Positions 25,577-34,699 of a DNA stretch of 64,000 nucleotides are shown here, in pieces. The DNA is from Clostridium ljungdahlii DSM 13528 (GTDB taxonomy: Bacteria > Bacillota > Clostridia > Clostridiales > Clostridiaceae). Numbering within the stretch: the first letter of the stretch is position 1; every line of letters starts with the position of its first letter. Below the pieces are notes generated by a model. The model was given only the letters and a program-made list of their open reading frames with translations. It ran no database searches and was not told where the DNA came from. The stretch covers positions 620,001 to 684,000 of the forward strand of contig NC_014328.1 in the NCBI RefSeq assembly GCF_000143685.1, given 5' to 3'. The position numbers and the translations under genes were made by a program.

Positions 25577-28500
25577 ATGAATAAAATAAAGAATTTGATT
25601 TTTGGTATGCTATGTATTTTAGTTATAATGTGGATAAGAAGTTCATCACTAGTTTATGCAGCTGATGTAAGTGTAACTTTACGATTTAATAGTGATGGTA
25701 TTTTAACACAACCTCAACAAGTAATGATTTCAAACAGTGGAGATTTTTTTAACAATGAAACAGGCATTCAGAATAGGGGAAATAGCAATGATGGAAAGTG
25801 GATAAATTATACATTAGTATCAGGACATAACTATATGGAAGTTGATAATTGGAAGTTAGCTGATGGCAATTGGATAAGTGATAATAACTGGGATCATAGT
25901 AGTAATCTAAGACGTGTATATATTAAATTTAAAGATTCGTCAGGAAAGGAATCTGGCGGTGTTTCCCAGACAATAGATAGTACTGGTACAGAAATTATTG
26001 ACTATACAAAGATAAATGGGGGAGATATGTATACCAATAGTGAAAATGTAACAGTTAATTTTAAAGGAGATAGCATATATGGATATAATATCGATGGAAT
26101 AGAAAATGTTAAATGTGGACCTGTTAGTCTTTCTACTGATGGCGGACAAACATGGGGTCAGCAAGAAAATTACAGTGCATCAGACTGGAGTACTCCATGT
26201 ACTTTACCCATAGGTGATGGAATCAAATATATAAATATATATGGATCTATCTCTACTGTTAGTGCAGGAGATCTAATAATAGCTACAACAATATCCATAA
26301 TATTGGACAAAACTCCCCCGAGTATTAAAAATGTAAGTGTTACGCCGCAAGCATGGACTAATCAGGCTATAGTAACAGCTAATTTCTCAGATGCAACTAG
26401 CGGTGTAGCAAAAAAGCTTTATGCCCCGGGAATGAAGGATATAAGCTATTTTAAAACTGCAGGAGCTGCAGTGCAAACTATTAATGGAAATAGTTTTTCT
26501 GTGAATGCAAATGGAGAATATTCAATTTATGCTGAGGATGGAGCAGGAAATGGAACGGTTCAGGTTGTTGATGTAAATGGTATAGGTATGGCTATGGTGA
26601 AGTTTTTAGGGGGAAATGGAAGCGAAAATGTAAATGTTAATAATTTAGTTATAAACTCATATGGGTCAAGTGGATACGAGTTTAAACTTCCCAATACAGT
26701 AAAAGACAATATAGTAAAAGCAGTAAATGATACAAAAGCTAGTGAGGCAGTCATAAGTGTAGAAAGTAAAAGCATTGATGTAACATTTCCTGAAATCTCA
26801 AGTATAACTGATGCAGATCTGGAAAATGGGATAACAGTTTTAGTCACTGTGGGAGCAAATAACAATATCAGCCCAGGACAATATATAGCAATTTTAAAAA
26901 TGACACCAGGCAGTACAGACAGTAATTTTGATTTAACCTTTTCAAACATAAATCCAACAGTTGCAAGTTTTGACAAATATACTAGTTCATCAAATTACAA
27001 GGACATTCCAGTAACCATGACACTAAAAGGAAATACATTGAGCAGTATATATAATGGAATATCAAAGCTTACTTCAGGGACAGACTATACAGTAAGCGGG
27101 GATACAGTAACCATAAGCAAAGCTTATCTTGCAAAACAAACAGCAGGAACAACAGTATTAACCTTTAACTTCAGTGCAGGAAATTCACAGACGCTGTCCA
27201 TAACAGTGGAAGATACGACTCCGGTAGAAACAAAGGGGACAGGTACTGTAGTAGATGAAACAGGGAAAGCAGTTAAGACGATAGATACTGAAATAACTAC
27301 TGAAGCTGATAAAACCAGGATGCTTTCTGTGAAAGCACAGGATATTTTACTTGTAAAGGAACCTGATGGAACAGAAAGTCCGATAAGTGATTTATCAAAG
27401 ATTGGCTTTTCTTCTGAAGGAAATGCAGGGGTTTCAATTTCTCAAGATGGAACCATTAAAATAACAAATTTGAAAGACAGCACGGATTCAAAAATTGATG
27501 TAACCTTTGACATGGGCAATGGCCAGAAAATAATAATTGGAACCATTGATGTTAAGGTTTCTCAAAATGGAGATGTAAGTCTTGCAAGCAGTCTTATTGA
27601 TCCTTATGGAATTATAACAGATGTTTCTACGGGAAAAGTTATTTCAGGTGCAAATGTAACTTTGTATTATGCTGACACTGCAAGAAACAAGGCTTCTGGA
27701 AAAACTACTGGTACTGCAGTAAAACTTCCAGTTATAGCTGGATTTAAGCCTGCAGATAACAGCAATCCACAGACAAGTGATTCAAATGGTGCCTATGGAT
27801 TTATGGTGTATCCTGATACAGATTACTATATAGAAGCAGACAAAAGTGGATATGACAAATATACAAGTACTACCATATCTGTAGATAAGACAATTGTAAA
27901 ATATAGCTTTAGAATGAATGCAGCTTCATCCAGCTCAAGCGGCGGCTCTGGAGGCAGTGGCGGTGGAACACCATCCCCTGCAAAGGAAGACATAGAAAGG
28001 CTGTGGGGACAGAGCAGAATAGATACTTCTCTTGCAATTGCAAAGGCAGCCTACAAGGATAAAGTATCAAAAGTTATAATAGCATCAGGAGACAACTATC
28101 CAGATGCACTTTCAGGAAGTATACTTTCTTATAAATTCAAGGGTCCAGTAGTCCTTGTCAGAAATAATGAAGACGATGAAGATAAAGTACTTCAGTACAT
28201 GAAGTCAAATATGAATCAAGATGGAACTGTATATATTCTCGGGGGAAGTTCTTCTGTAGAGGATGGCATGGAAGAAAAGATAGTTAATGCAGGTTTTAAA
28301 AATATAAACAGGCTAAAGGGCAGTGACAGATATGAAACAGCAGCAAAAATAGTAGATGAAGCTGGAGTAAAAGAAGGAACTCCGGTAATCATAGCATCAG
28401 GTGAAAATTATGCAGATGCACTTTCTATAAGCAGTGCAGCAGCAATTAAGCAGTATCCTGTACTTATGGTAAAGAAAGATGAAATACCGGATGCTATAAA

Positions 28501-28912
28501 GAATGAAATCTCAACAATAAAACCTACTAAGGTATTTATAATGGGAATGGAAGGAGCTGTAAGTGAAAAAGTTCAGGATGATATTTCAAAGCTAGCTAAA
28601 ATAGACAGCAAAGATATTGTACGAATAGGCGGGCAGAATAGATTTGATACATCCCTTAAAGCAGCACAGTATTTTAACTCCCAGGGAAACAAGGTATGTA
28701 TAGCATCGGGAAATGACTTTGCAGATGCACTTTCAGGAAGCAGTTATGCAGCAAATATGGGCGAACCTATAATACTTGTAAATAACAGTTTAACAGATGA
28801 TGAAAAATCATTTTTACAGGGCATGAAACTGAAAGGTGCCTCTATTTTAGGAGGAATAGGTGCTGTAAGCAGTGAAATTGAAGATGAAGTTTCCAAACTT
28901 ATAAGTAAATAA
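25577..28912 (+). CDS. Large secreted cell-wall protein with three CWB2 repeats
   Basis: 1111 aa with an N-terminal signal peptide (cleavage near VYAAD). Residues about 240-340 look like a bacterial Ig domain (DKTPPSIKNVSVTPQAW). A CBM_X2-type Ig module follows (TFSNINPTVASFDKY ... FSAGNSQTLSITVED), then a carboxypeptidase-regulatory-like fold (LIDPYGIITDVSTGKVISGA) and a Ser/Gly linker. Three cell-wall-binding-repeat-2 domains end the protein at about 807, 910 and 1015: RLWGQSRIDTSLAIAKA, RLKGSDRYETAAKIVDEA and RIGGQNRFDTSLKAAQYF. Each is followed by an 'IASGDNYPDALSGS'-type core. CWB2 domains bind secondary wall polymers, so the protein coats the cell surface. No catalytic domain seen; the N-terminal 230 residues are unassigned. 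Confidence 0.9.
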   Translation: MNKIKNLIFGMLCILVIMWIRSSSLVYAADVSVTLRFNSDGILTQPQQVMISNSGDFFNNETGIQNRGNSNDGKWINYTLVSGHNYMEVDNWKLADGNWISDNNWDHSSNLRRVYIKFKDSSGKESGGVSQTIDSTGTEIIDYTKINGGDMYTNSENVTVNFKGDSIYGYNIDGIENVKCGPVSLSTDGGQTWGQQENYSASDWSTPCTLPIGDGIKYINIYGSISTVSAGDLIIATTISIILDKTPPSIKNVSVTPQAWTNQAIVTANFSDATSGVAKKLYAPGMKDISYFKTAGAAVQTINGNSFSVNANGEYSIYAEDGAGNGTVQVVDVNGIGMAMVKFLGGNGSENVNVNNLVINSYGSSGYEFKLPNTVKDNIVKAVNDTKASEAVISVESKSIDVTFPEISSITDADLENGITVLVTVGANNNISPGQYIAILKMTPGSTDSNFDLTFSNINPTVASFDKYTSSSNYKDIPVTMTLKGNTLSSIYNGISKLTSGTDYTVSGDTVTISKAYLAKQTAGTTVLTFNFSAGNSQTLSITVEDTTPVETKGTGTVVDETGKAVKTIDTEITTEADKTRMLSVKAQDILLVKEPDGTESPISDLSKIGFSSEGNAGVSISQDGTIKITNLKDSTDSKIDVTFDMGNGQKIIIGTIDVKVSQNGDVSLASSLIDPYGIITDVSTGKVISGANVTLYYADTARNKASGKTTGTAVKLPVIAGFKPADNSNPQTSDSNGAYGFMVYPDTDYYIEADKSGYDKYTSTTISVDKTIVKYSFRMNAASSSSSGGSGGSGGGTPSPAKEDIERLWGQSRIDTSLAIAKAAYKDKVSKVIIASGDNYPDALSGSILSYKFKGPVVLVRNNEDDEDKVLQYMKSNMNQDGTVYILGGSSSVEDGMEEKIVNAGFKNINRLKGSDRYETAAKIVDEAGVKEGTPVIIASGENYADALSISSAAAIKQYPVLMVKKDEIPDAIKNEISTIKPTKVFIMGMEGAVSEKVQDDISKLAKIDSKDIVRIGGQNRFDTSLKAAQYFNSQGNKVCIASGNDFADALSGSSYAANMGEPIILVNNSLTDDEKSFLQGMKLKGASILGGIGAVSSEIEDEVSKLISK

Positions 28913-28920
28913 AGAAAAGA

Positions 28921-28955
28921 GAAATTCTCCATATGTTGCATGGAGAATTTCTTGG
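28921..28955 (+). terminator. Hairpin after the CWB2 gene
   Basis: GAAATTCTCCAT pairs with ATGGAGAATTTC (12 bp) around a short loop, followed by TTGGTTTATTT, a weak U tract. It lies between convergent genes and may serve both strands. Confidence 0.6.
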
Positions 28956-28992
28956 TTTATTTGGAAATGTATATAGATTTATTCCATAATTC

Positions 28993-30375
28993 TTAATCTA
29001 CTATAGTACCTGGATTTAAAATTCCATTAGGATCAAATGCTTTCTTAATGCCTTCCATAATTTGAATTTCTCTTTTGGTAAATTGAAGAGGCATATATTC
29101 TTTTCTGGTTTTTCCAGTTCCATGTTCTGCAGTTATTGTTCCACCATATTTCAATGCAATTTTGTACATTTCCTGTTTAAATTCTTCATAGTAAGAAGGC
29201 AATTTACCATTGTCACTTAGTATGAAATTATGAATATTCCCATCGCCTATATGGCCAACTGCTGGGATTTCAGTATGGTATTTTTCAGATAAAGCAGATA
29301 TATCGTCAAAGAAATCAGGTACTGCGGATGGTGGAACTGCCATGTCAAGTCCATCAGCTACATGGTCTTTAAAAGGAGTGTAGGCATTGCTCCTTATGGC
29401 TAAGATTTCCTTCTGATCCTTTGAAGTTTCAGCTATAATGCTGTCTACTGCATTATGTTCCTCACATATTCCTACGATTTGTTCACTAGTATCATAAAGT
29501 TCATCTTCAGTTTTAGCGTCCAGCATGAGCATTAAATCCACAGAGCCTTTGGTTGCAGGCCATTTAGTACCAAGGTGCTCTGCAGCTTTTTCTGAAATAG
29601 GTCTGTCCATGTATTCAATAGCTAAAGGTGTAATTCCTTCTTGAAGTATTTTAGGAACGCAGTCGCAGGCATCCCTTCTTGAATCAAAGGAAACTATGAG
29701 TGTACCTGTGTATTTATTTTTTGCATACAATTTTAAAGTTACTTTTGTAATCACACCAAGAGTCCCTTCGCTCCCAATCATCATCTGAAGCAAATCATAA
29801 CCCATGTTGTTTTTTATTAATTTTCCACCTAAAGTGGCTATTTCTCCTGTAGGAAGAACTACTTCTAAAGCTTTAACATGATTTCGCATAATTCCATGTT
29901 TTACAGCCTTTGTACCTCCTGCATTTACAGCTACCATTCCTCCAATTTGTGCCCCTTCATCGCCGGGATGTATTGGGAAGAATAACTTATCCTGTTTATT
30001 TAATTCTTCAAGTAAATTTGCTAAAGTTACGCCAGACTCCACTGTAATCATTAGATTCTTTTTATCAAATTCCACGATCTTATTTAATCTTTCCAGAGAT
30101 AAGATTATACTTGGTTTTATGGGAACTGCTGCACCACATACACCTGTACCACCGCCCCTAGCAATTACAGGTATCATGATTTCATTTGCATATGTTAGTA
30201 TTTTGGATATTTCTTCTGGTGAACTGGGTTTAACTACTACACAATCTTTTGAGGATTCAACGCGAATTAAAGCTTCTGTTTCATCCTGCAAGTAACTTTG
30301 CATCTGAGATAGATCATCCGTAACCCAGTCTGCTCCGGTAATTTTTCTTAGATTTTCAACTATTTGTGAATTCAA
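28993..30375 (-). CDS. FAD-linked 2-hydroxyacid oxidase/dehydrogenase (GlcD/D-lactate type)
   Basis: 460 aa from a TTG start with AGGGGG eight bases upstream. FAD-binding PCMH fold: CVVVKPSSPEEISKILTYAN, then IPVIARGGGTGVCGAAVP, GAQIGGMVAVNAGGTKAVKHG and GYDLLQMMIGSEGTLGVIT. The C-terminal FAD-oxidase domain ends GGTITAEHGTGKTRKEYMP and FDPNGILNPGTI. It oxidises lactate or glycolate to the keto acid, passing electrons to FAD. In anaerobes these enzymes often work with electron-transfer flavoprotein, but no etfAB lies here. It is downstream gene of a two-gene unit with the NAD-type dehydrogenase, 30 bases apart. Confidence 0.88.
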   Translation of the reverse strand: MNSQIVENLRKITGADWVTDDLSQMQSYLQDETEALIRVESSKDCVVVKPSSPEEISKILTYANEIMIPVIARGGGTGVCGAAVPIKPSIILSLERLNKIVEFDKKNLMITVESGVTLANLLEELNKQDKLFFPIHPGDEGAQIGGMVAVNAGGTKAVKHGIMRNHVKALEVVLPTGEIATLGGKLIKNNMGYDLLQMMIGSEGTLGVITKVTLKLYAKNKYTGTLIVSFDSRRDACDCVPKILQEGITPLAIEYMDRPISEKAAEHLGTKWPATKGSVDLMLMLDAKTEDELYDTSEQIVGICEEHNAVDSIIAETSKDQKEILAIRSNAYTPFKDHVADGLDMAVPPSAVPDFFDDISALSEKYHTEIPAVGHIGDGNIHNFILSDNGKLPSYYEEFKQEMYKIALKYGGTITAEHGTGKTRKEYMPLQFTKREIQIMEGIKKAFDPNGILNPGTIVD

Positions 30376-30405
30376 AAATATTGCCCCCTTTTTAATAATT
30401 TACAA

Positions 30406-31503
30406 TTATACTACTTTAGTTACATAGTCACTAGCTTTTATGCTAAAGTAGTCACATATGTCGTATATTTCTTTAAGAGTAGTGTCGTTTACTGGAATTC
30501 CATTTTTCATTTTATCCTTATAGGATTCTACTTCTTTCTCACCATGAGTATATATTCTTGTGGCGCCTTTTGCTTTCTTTGAATTTCTAAGTTCATTTAG
30601 GTAGCTGGAAAAGTTCTCTTCAATGGATTGTTTATCCCCAAATATACCATAATCCACTGCAAAGAAATAATGACATGTTCCAGATCCATTTTCCCTATCT
30701 AAGCTAACTTTATTTGCAGTAAATCCTCCAGATAAAATTGCTGTAAACATTTCAACTGCAAGTGCAAATCCATAACCTTTATGTCCTCCAGTTGATTCTT
30801 TTGATCCTCCAAGAGGAAGCAGTCCTCCTCCAGAATTTTTTCGTACATTAAGAAGTACATCTAAGGGATCTGTAGTATCTTCACCATCACTATTTAAAGC
30901 TAGACCAAGGGGAAGAGGTTCATGCCTTTTGTTATAAACTTCAATTTTTCCCCTAGTAACTACGCTAGTAGCCATATCCATTAAAAATGGGTAGGGTTTA
31001 GCTGGAAAAGATATGGCAATAGGATTTGTGCCAAGCATAGCATCTTTTCCAAAGGTTGGTACCATTACAGCTGGAGAGTTGGTCATTGAAATTCCAAGAA
31101 GTCCTTCCTCCTCAGCCATTTTGGCATAGTAGCCTGCAATACCATAGTGATTTGAATTTCTAACTACTACCATACCCATTCCTGAAGTTTTAGCTTTTTT
31201 AATTGCGAGATTCATAGCTTTTTTACCAATTAGCTGTCCCATACCGCCCATGCCATCTATTGTTGCAGATACAGGTGTTTCCTTTACTATTTTTATTTTA
31301 GAATTGATATTTATAAGACCACTTTTTATTTCACTGTAGTACTTGACCAGCCTTTGAATACCATGGGATTCAATTCCATATAGATCTGATAAAAGCAAAA
31401 CGCTAGTTATGGTTTCACTATCTTCCCGGTTGAATCCAAATTTCTCAAAAACCAAATTACACAGCTTTTTTATATCTTCATATTTAACTTTGGTGTATGA
31501 CAT
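30406..31503 (-). CDS. NAD(P)-dependent malate/L-lactate-type dehydrogenase (Ldh2 family)
   Basis: 365 aa. SD GGAGGAATA precedes the ATG. The Ldh2/MDG family is recognised from SDLYGIESHGIQRLVKYYSE (catalytic His in ESHG), VVRNSNHYGIAGYYA, GISMTNSPAVMVPTFGKDAM, LGTNPIAISFPA, FLMDMATSVVTRGKIEV and GGHKGYGFALAVEM. The family interconverts 2-hydroxy and 2-oxo acids (malate, L-lactate, ureidoglycolate, sulfolactate) with NAD(P). The exact substrate cannot be told. Together with the GlcD-type flavoenzyme it could oxidise or recycle two forms of the same hydroxyacid. Confidence 0.88.
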   Translation of the reverse strand: MSYTKVKYEDIKKLCNLVFEKFGFNREDSETITSVLLLSDLYGIESHGIQRLVKYYSEIKSGLININSKIKIVKETPVSATIDGMGGMGQLIGKKAMNLAIKKAKTSGMGMVVVRNSNHYGIAGYYAKMAEEEGLLGISMTNSPAVMVPTFGKDAMLGTNPIAISFPAKPYPFLMDMATSVVTRGKIEVYNKRHEPLPLGLALNSDGEDTTDPLDVLLNVRKNSGGGLLPLGGSKESTGGHKGYGFALAVEMFTAILSGGFTANKVSLDRENGSGTCHYFFAVDYGIFGDKQSIEENFSSYLNELRNSKKAKGATRIYTHGEKEVESYKDKMKNGIPVNDTTLKEIYDICDYFSIKASDYVTKVV

Positions 31504-31647
31504 ATTATTCCTCCATTTAGCAAATTTACTTTAATACATAATAGTGTTACTATAGCAAATTATACCTCATTTAAATATAAAATAGAAGGTGCTTGTTACC
31601 TAAATTTGAGGTATAATAATTGCATTAAAACAAAGAAGGTGACAAGT

Positions 31648-32220
31648 ATTAAAAAGATAATTTTGATTATTTTATGTATTCTTTGGATGGGATTTATATT
31701 TTATAACTCATCAAATAATGGTGATATCTCTAACCAAAGAAGTTATAACATATTAGACAATTTAAGAAAAGAGTACAGACAAATTAAGGAAAACAAAATT
31801 GTAAGTAAGGATGTAAATAGCAATGTTCAAATTAAAACTCAAAAAGATCAAGCTAAAAGTGCATATGTGAATCCTACAGATAATAGAGAAGAGAAGCTGA
31901 ATTTAATTATAAGGAAAAATGCCCATGCATTTGAGTATTTTATACTTGCTATTTTAGTCAGTGGAGTGTTATTTGAATTTAATGTAAAAGGGGCAAAAGC
32001 TTTAATATACATAATGTTTGTATGTCTTTTTTATGCTGTTATGGATGAATTTCACCAAGCGTTTGTGCCTGGTAGAAGTTCTCTTGTAAGTGATGTACTC
32101 ATAGATTTTTTGGGAAGCTTGATTGGAATTTTTATTTTTTACACAATTTATTACTTGGTTCATAAAATAAAATCAAGACAAAAAGGAAGCCTAATTTCAT
32201 TTAAGCAGGTATTTTTTTGA
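31648..32220 (+). CDS. VanZ-like membrane protein
   Basis: About 190 aa with three or four membrane helices (IIL...LCILWMGFIFYNS, AFEYFILAILVSGVLF, ALIYIMFVCLFYAVMDE). The VanZ family motifs are RKNAHAFEYF and YAVMDEFHQAFVPGRSSLVSDVLID. The function of VanZ proteins is unclear; some modify glycopeptide resistance. Start choice is odd. AAGAAGGTG (31634-31641) is well placed for ATT at 31648, whose translation (M/I)KKIILIILCILWMGF matches how family members begin. The GTG at 31639 lies inside the SD, and TTG 31606 lies upstream of a TATAAT (31612-31617). The last 24 bases overlap the convergent macrodomain gene. Confidence 0.8.
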   Translation: MKKIILIILCILWMGFIFYNSSNNGDISNQRSYNILDNLRKEYRQIKENKIVSKDVNSNVQIKTQKDQAKSAYVNPTDNREEKLNLIIRKNAHAFEYFILAILVSGVLFEFNVKGAKALIYIMFVCLFYAVMDEFHQAFVPGRSSLVSDVLIDFLGSLIGIFIFYTIYYLVHKIKSRQKGSLISFKQVFF

Positions 32221-32739
32221 TTTTTCAAGGAAAATGTTATAGGTTTTTTCGTCGAAATTGCACATTACAACTTTATTTAAACTCGTGTCTTTATTTGTGA
32301 AAAACTTTATGGTAGTTTCAAGAAGTATTTCAGCACATTTATCTTTTGGAAAGCCGAATATACCGGAACTTATGGCGGGCATGGATATAGAATGTAAATT
32401 ATAGCACTCTGCCAGATTGAGCACACTTGTTACAGCTTTTTTTAGCTTCTCGTTTTCATTGCCTTCACCCATTACAGGGCCTACAGTGTGTATAACAAAT
32501 TTAGCAGGTAACTTATGTCCATATGTTATAACTGCTTTTCCAACAGGAACATTTCCAATTATTGATATAAGCTTATTGCTATCATTTTGTATTTCAAATC
32601 CACCGGCAGAGACTATGGCTAGAGCTGCGCCGCCTCCATGTTGTAGTTTGCTGTTTGCAGGATTTACAATGGCATCACTGTGCTCTTGTGTTATATATCC
32701 TTTTTTGATTTCAATTGTGTTATTACCTATTTTAATCAT
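32197..32739 (-). CDS. Macrodomain protein (ADP-ribose/O-acetyl-ADP-ribose hydrolase type)
   Basis: 180 aa, essentially one macrodomain. Motifs: AIVNPANSKLQHGGGAALAI (the NPAN/GGG ADP-ribose-binding loop), GKAVITYGHKLPAKFVIHTVGP, and SISMPAISSGIFGFPKDKCA. Proteins of this type remove ADP-ribose or acetyl groups from targets or hydrolyse O-acetyl-ADP-ribose. Cytoplasmic. It is convergent with, and overlaps by 24 bases, the VanZ-like gene. No ADP-ribosyltransferase is adjacent, so its substrate is unknown. Confidence 0.92.
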   Translation of the reverse strand: MIKIGNNTIEIKKGYITQEHSDAIVNPANSKLQHGGGAALAIVSAGGFEIQNDSNKLISIIGNVPVGKAVITYGHKLPAKFVIHTVGPVMGEGNENEKLKKAVTSVLNLAECYNLHSISMPAISSGIFGFPKDKCAEILLETTIKFFTNKDTSLNKVVMCNFDEKTYNIFLEKSKKYLLK

Positions 32740-32830
32740 ATACGAATCCCCTTTCAGAAATTTTTTTGAATAGTATTATGAAATTGTATAGTTCTGTTGA
32801 TACAATTATATACCTTACTCTACAATTAGC

Positions 32831-32893
32831 AATTTAACGAGCTGAAGGTTGTAAAAACATTCGAAGTATAAGTTGATTTTTTACTTAGAAACC
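32831..32893. repeat. Family A fragment A7
   Basis: AACGAGCTGAAGGTTGTAAA ... GAAGTATAAGTTGATTTTT ... TTAGAAACCC, matching the right end of A2. The remainder of this 315-base gap (32740-33054) shows no gene. Confidence 0.65.
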
Positions 32894-33054
32894 CTCATAT
32901 AAATAAAGTTGAAGATTTTCTGGATATTGGAGGAAATGCTTACTAAATTTATTTTAAAGTTTTAGACTAAAGTCCTTTATTTTAAACAACATTAAGCTTA
33001 TAATAAAAATGTTAAAAAGTTATTTTACAGTGCCTACATAAGAGGAGGATGGAA

Positions 33055-33849
33055 ATGAAAAAAATTATTTTAGTTTGTTTAGTAGTTATGGGAGTGTTTT
33101 TAGGTGGCTGTAGTTATAATAAAAATTCAGCTCCTACCAAGACGATTACAAATTCTAATGAGCAGAATGATAAAGGTTCATTTATAATGGGAGGAAAGAT
33201 TGCAACAAATGAAGATACTCAAATAACTTCAAACATTTCAGCAAGGGTTTCAGAAGTATCTGTAGACATAGGGACAAAAGTAACAGATGGACAAGTTGTT
33301 ATAAAATTGGATACCCAAGATCTTCAGAATCAAGTTGATCAAGCACAAAATGCATTAAATGCTGCAAATTCAAATTTAACTAGTGCACAAAGTAGTACGT
33401 ATAATAGTACAAGCTTAACAGGTAGTTCTACATCGTCCAATATAAGTACTTATCAAAGTCAGGTAAATCAGGCACAGGCTGCATTAAAATCTGCTCAAAA
33501 TTCGCTTAATAATGCTACTATTACATCGCCTATTGCAGGAACAGTTAGTGCTAAAAATGTAAATGTTGGAGATATGGCTTATCCAGGTAAACCGCTTATC
33601 TCAATAGTTAATTCTGATAAATTATATGTAAATGCATATGCACCATCTTACATTTTAAATAAGATTAACGTTGGTCAAAATGTAATTATTAGAGTACCTG
33701 ACCTTCCAGATCAGGATTTTCAAGGAAAAGTAACTGTCATAAATTCTAAGGTAGAGCCGCAAAGTTCAGATATTTTAGTACAGGTTAGTATAAATGGTAA
33801 AAATCCATCTTTGAAACCAGGTATGTTTGCGGAAATAGGATTAGAGTAG
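33055..33849 (+). CDS. Membrane-fusion (HlyD/RND-adaptor type) lipoprotein
   Basis: ATG 33055 is used, since ATG 33049 abuts the SD GAGGAGG; 264 aa. Lipoprotein signal with Cys after VFLGG. The adaptor layout is symmetrical: beta-barrel/lipoyl half (ISARVSEVSVDIGTKVTDGQVVIKLDTQD), a helical hairpin rich in Gln/Asn/Ser (DQAQNALNAANSNL, SQVNQAQAALKSAQNSL), second lipoyl half (ATITSPIAGTVSAKNVNVGD) and a beta-barrel (GQNVIIRVPDLPDQDFQGKV). Such proteins bridge an inner-membrane exporter to the wall. No pump gene follows; instead a second adaptor does. Confidence 0.85.
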   Translation: MKKIILVCLVVMGVFLGGCSYNKNSAPTKTITNSNEQNDKGSFIMGGKIATNEDTQITSNISARVSEVSVDIGTKVTDGQVVIKLDTQDLQNQVDQAQNALNAANSNLTSAQSSTYNSTSLTGSSTSSNISTYQSQVNQAQAALKSAQNSLNNATITSPIAGTVSAKNVNVGDMAYPGKPLISIVNSDKLYVNAYAPSYILNKINVGQNVIIRVPDLPDQDFQGKVTVINSKVEPQSSDILVQVSINGKNPSLKPGMFAEIGLE

Positions 33850-33868
33850 TGAAAAGGGGGGATACAGC

Positions 33869-34540
33869 GTGGTTAATAAAATAGTTAGTATAATCAAGAA
33901 ATATAAAATAGCAGCTATTGGAATATTAGTAGGAATTGCAGTAATATTGTGCGGTATAATATCTTATTTCTGGTATGAAAACACTTATTATATTTCAACA
34001 AATGATGCAGTAGTGGGTGCAGATGTAGTTAATGTAAATACTCAAATTCAAGGTAAATTACTAGAGTTTGATATAAATGAGGGCGATGAAGTTAATAAAG
34101 ATGAGATATTGGCCAGACAGGAAGTTACAAATACCCCGGATTCAAGTATAGATTCATCTTTAGTGAGAGCTCCTATAAGTGGTATAATTGTGAAAAAGCA
34201 GAGTACTCAGGGAGAATTTAAATTAGCTGGTCAAACTATAGCTACTGTAGCAGATGAAGATAATGTTTATGTAACTGCAAATATAGATGAAAAAGAAATT
34301 CAAAATGTGAAAGTTGGTCAAGCTGTTACTGTTAAGTTGGATGAATTTAATGGTAAAAAGTTTAATGGAAAAGTAAAATCCATTGGATTAGTATCACAAA
34401 ATGGTTTAAATCAATCTTCTAAAGATAAAAATGGTGAGTTTAAAAAAGTAAATCAAAAAGTGCCAGTTAAAATTCAGTTCAATAAGACTAAGGGATTGGT
34501 TTTAGGAACTAATGCAAGTGTCAAGATTCGTGTAAAATAA
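33869..34540 (+). CDS. HlyD/EmrA-like membrane-fusion protein
   Basis: GTG start after a GGGGGG site; 223 aa. One N-terminal membrane helix (KIAAIGILVGIAVILCGIIS) is followed by a split lipoyl domain: TNDAVVGADVVNVNTQIQGK and APISGIIVKKQSTQGEFKLA. The usual long helical hairpin between the halves is nearly absent (about 20 residues). A beta-barrel follows (QNVKVGQAVTVKLDEFNGKK). EmrA-like proteins pair with MFS drug exporters. None is adjacent, and a terminator follows. It may serve a pump encoded elsewhere. Confidence 0.82.
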   Translation: MVNKIVSIIKKYKIAAIGILVGIAVILCGIISYFWYENTYYISTNDAVVGADVVNVNTQIQGKLLEFDINEGDEVNKDEILARQEVTNTPDSSIDSSLVRAPISGIIVKKQSTQGEFKLAGQTIATVADEDNVYVTANIDEKEIQNVKVGQAVTVKLDEFNGKKFNGKVKSIGLVSQNGLNQSSKDKNGEFKKVNQKVPVKIQFNKTKGLVLGTNASVKIRVK

Positions 34541-34547
34541 AAAAGTT

Positions 34548-34625
34548 TCTGAGAATTTTAAACGAAAAATAAACTTATGCTCCGAATATTTCTACGCATA
34601 AGTTTATTTTTTAGTTAGAAATTCT
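34548..34625 (+). terminator. Family A-derived hairpin acting as terminator (A8)
   Basis: AAAAATAAACTTATGC pairs with GCATAAGTTTATTTTTT, giving a strong stem with a U tract (34565-34612). The flanks AGTTTCTGAG and TTAGAAATTCT, and the TCCGAATATTTCTAC loop, belong to family A, so this repeat copy seems to double as the transcript end. Confidence 0.75.
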
Positions 34626-34699
34626 ATTTAGAAATTATATAATGCACAATTCACAATTAAGGATGATTTTCTGATGTCACAGAAAATCTAAAAGTTTAA

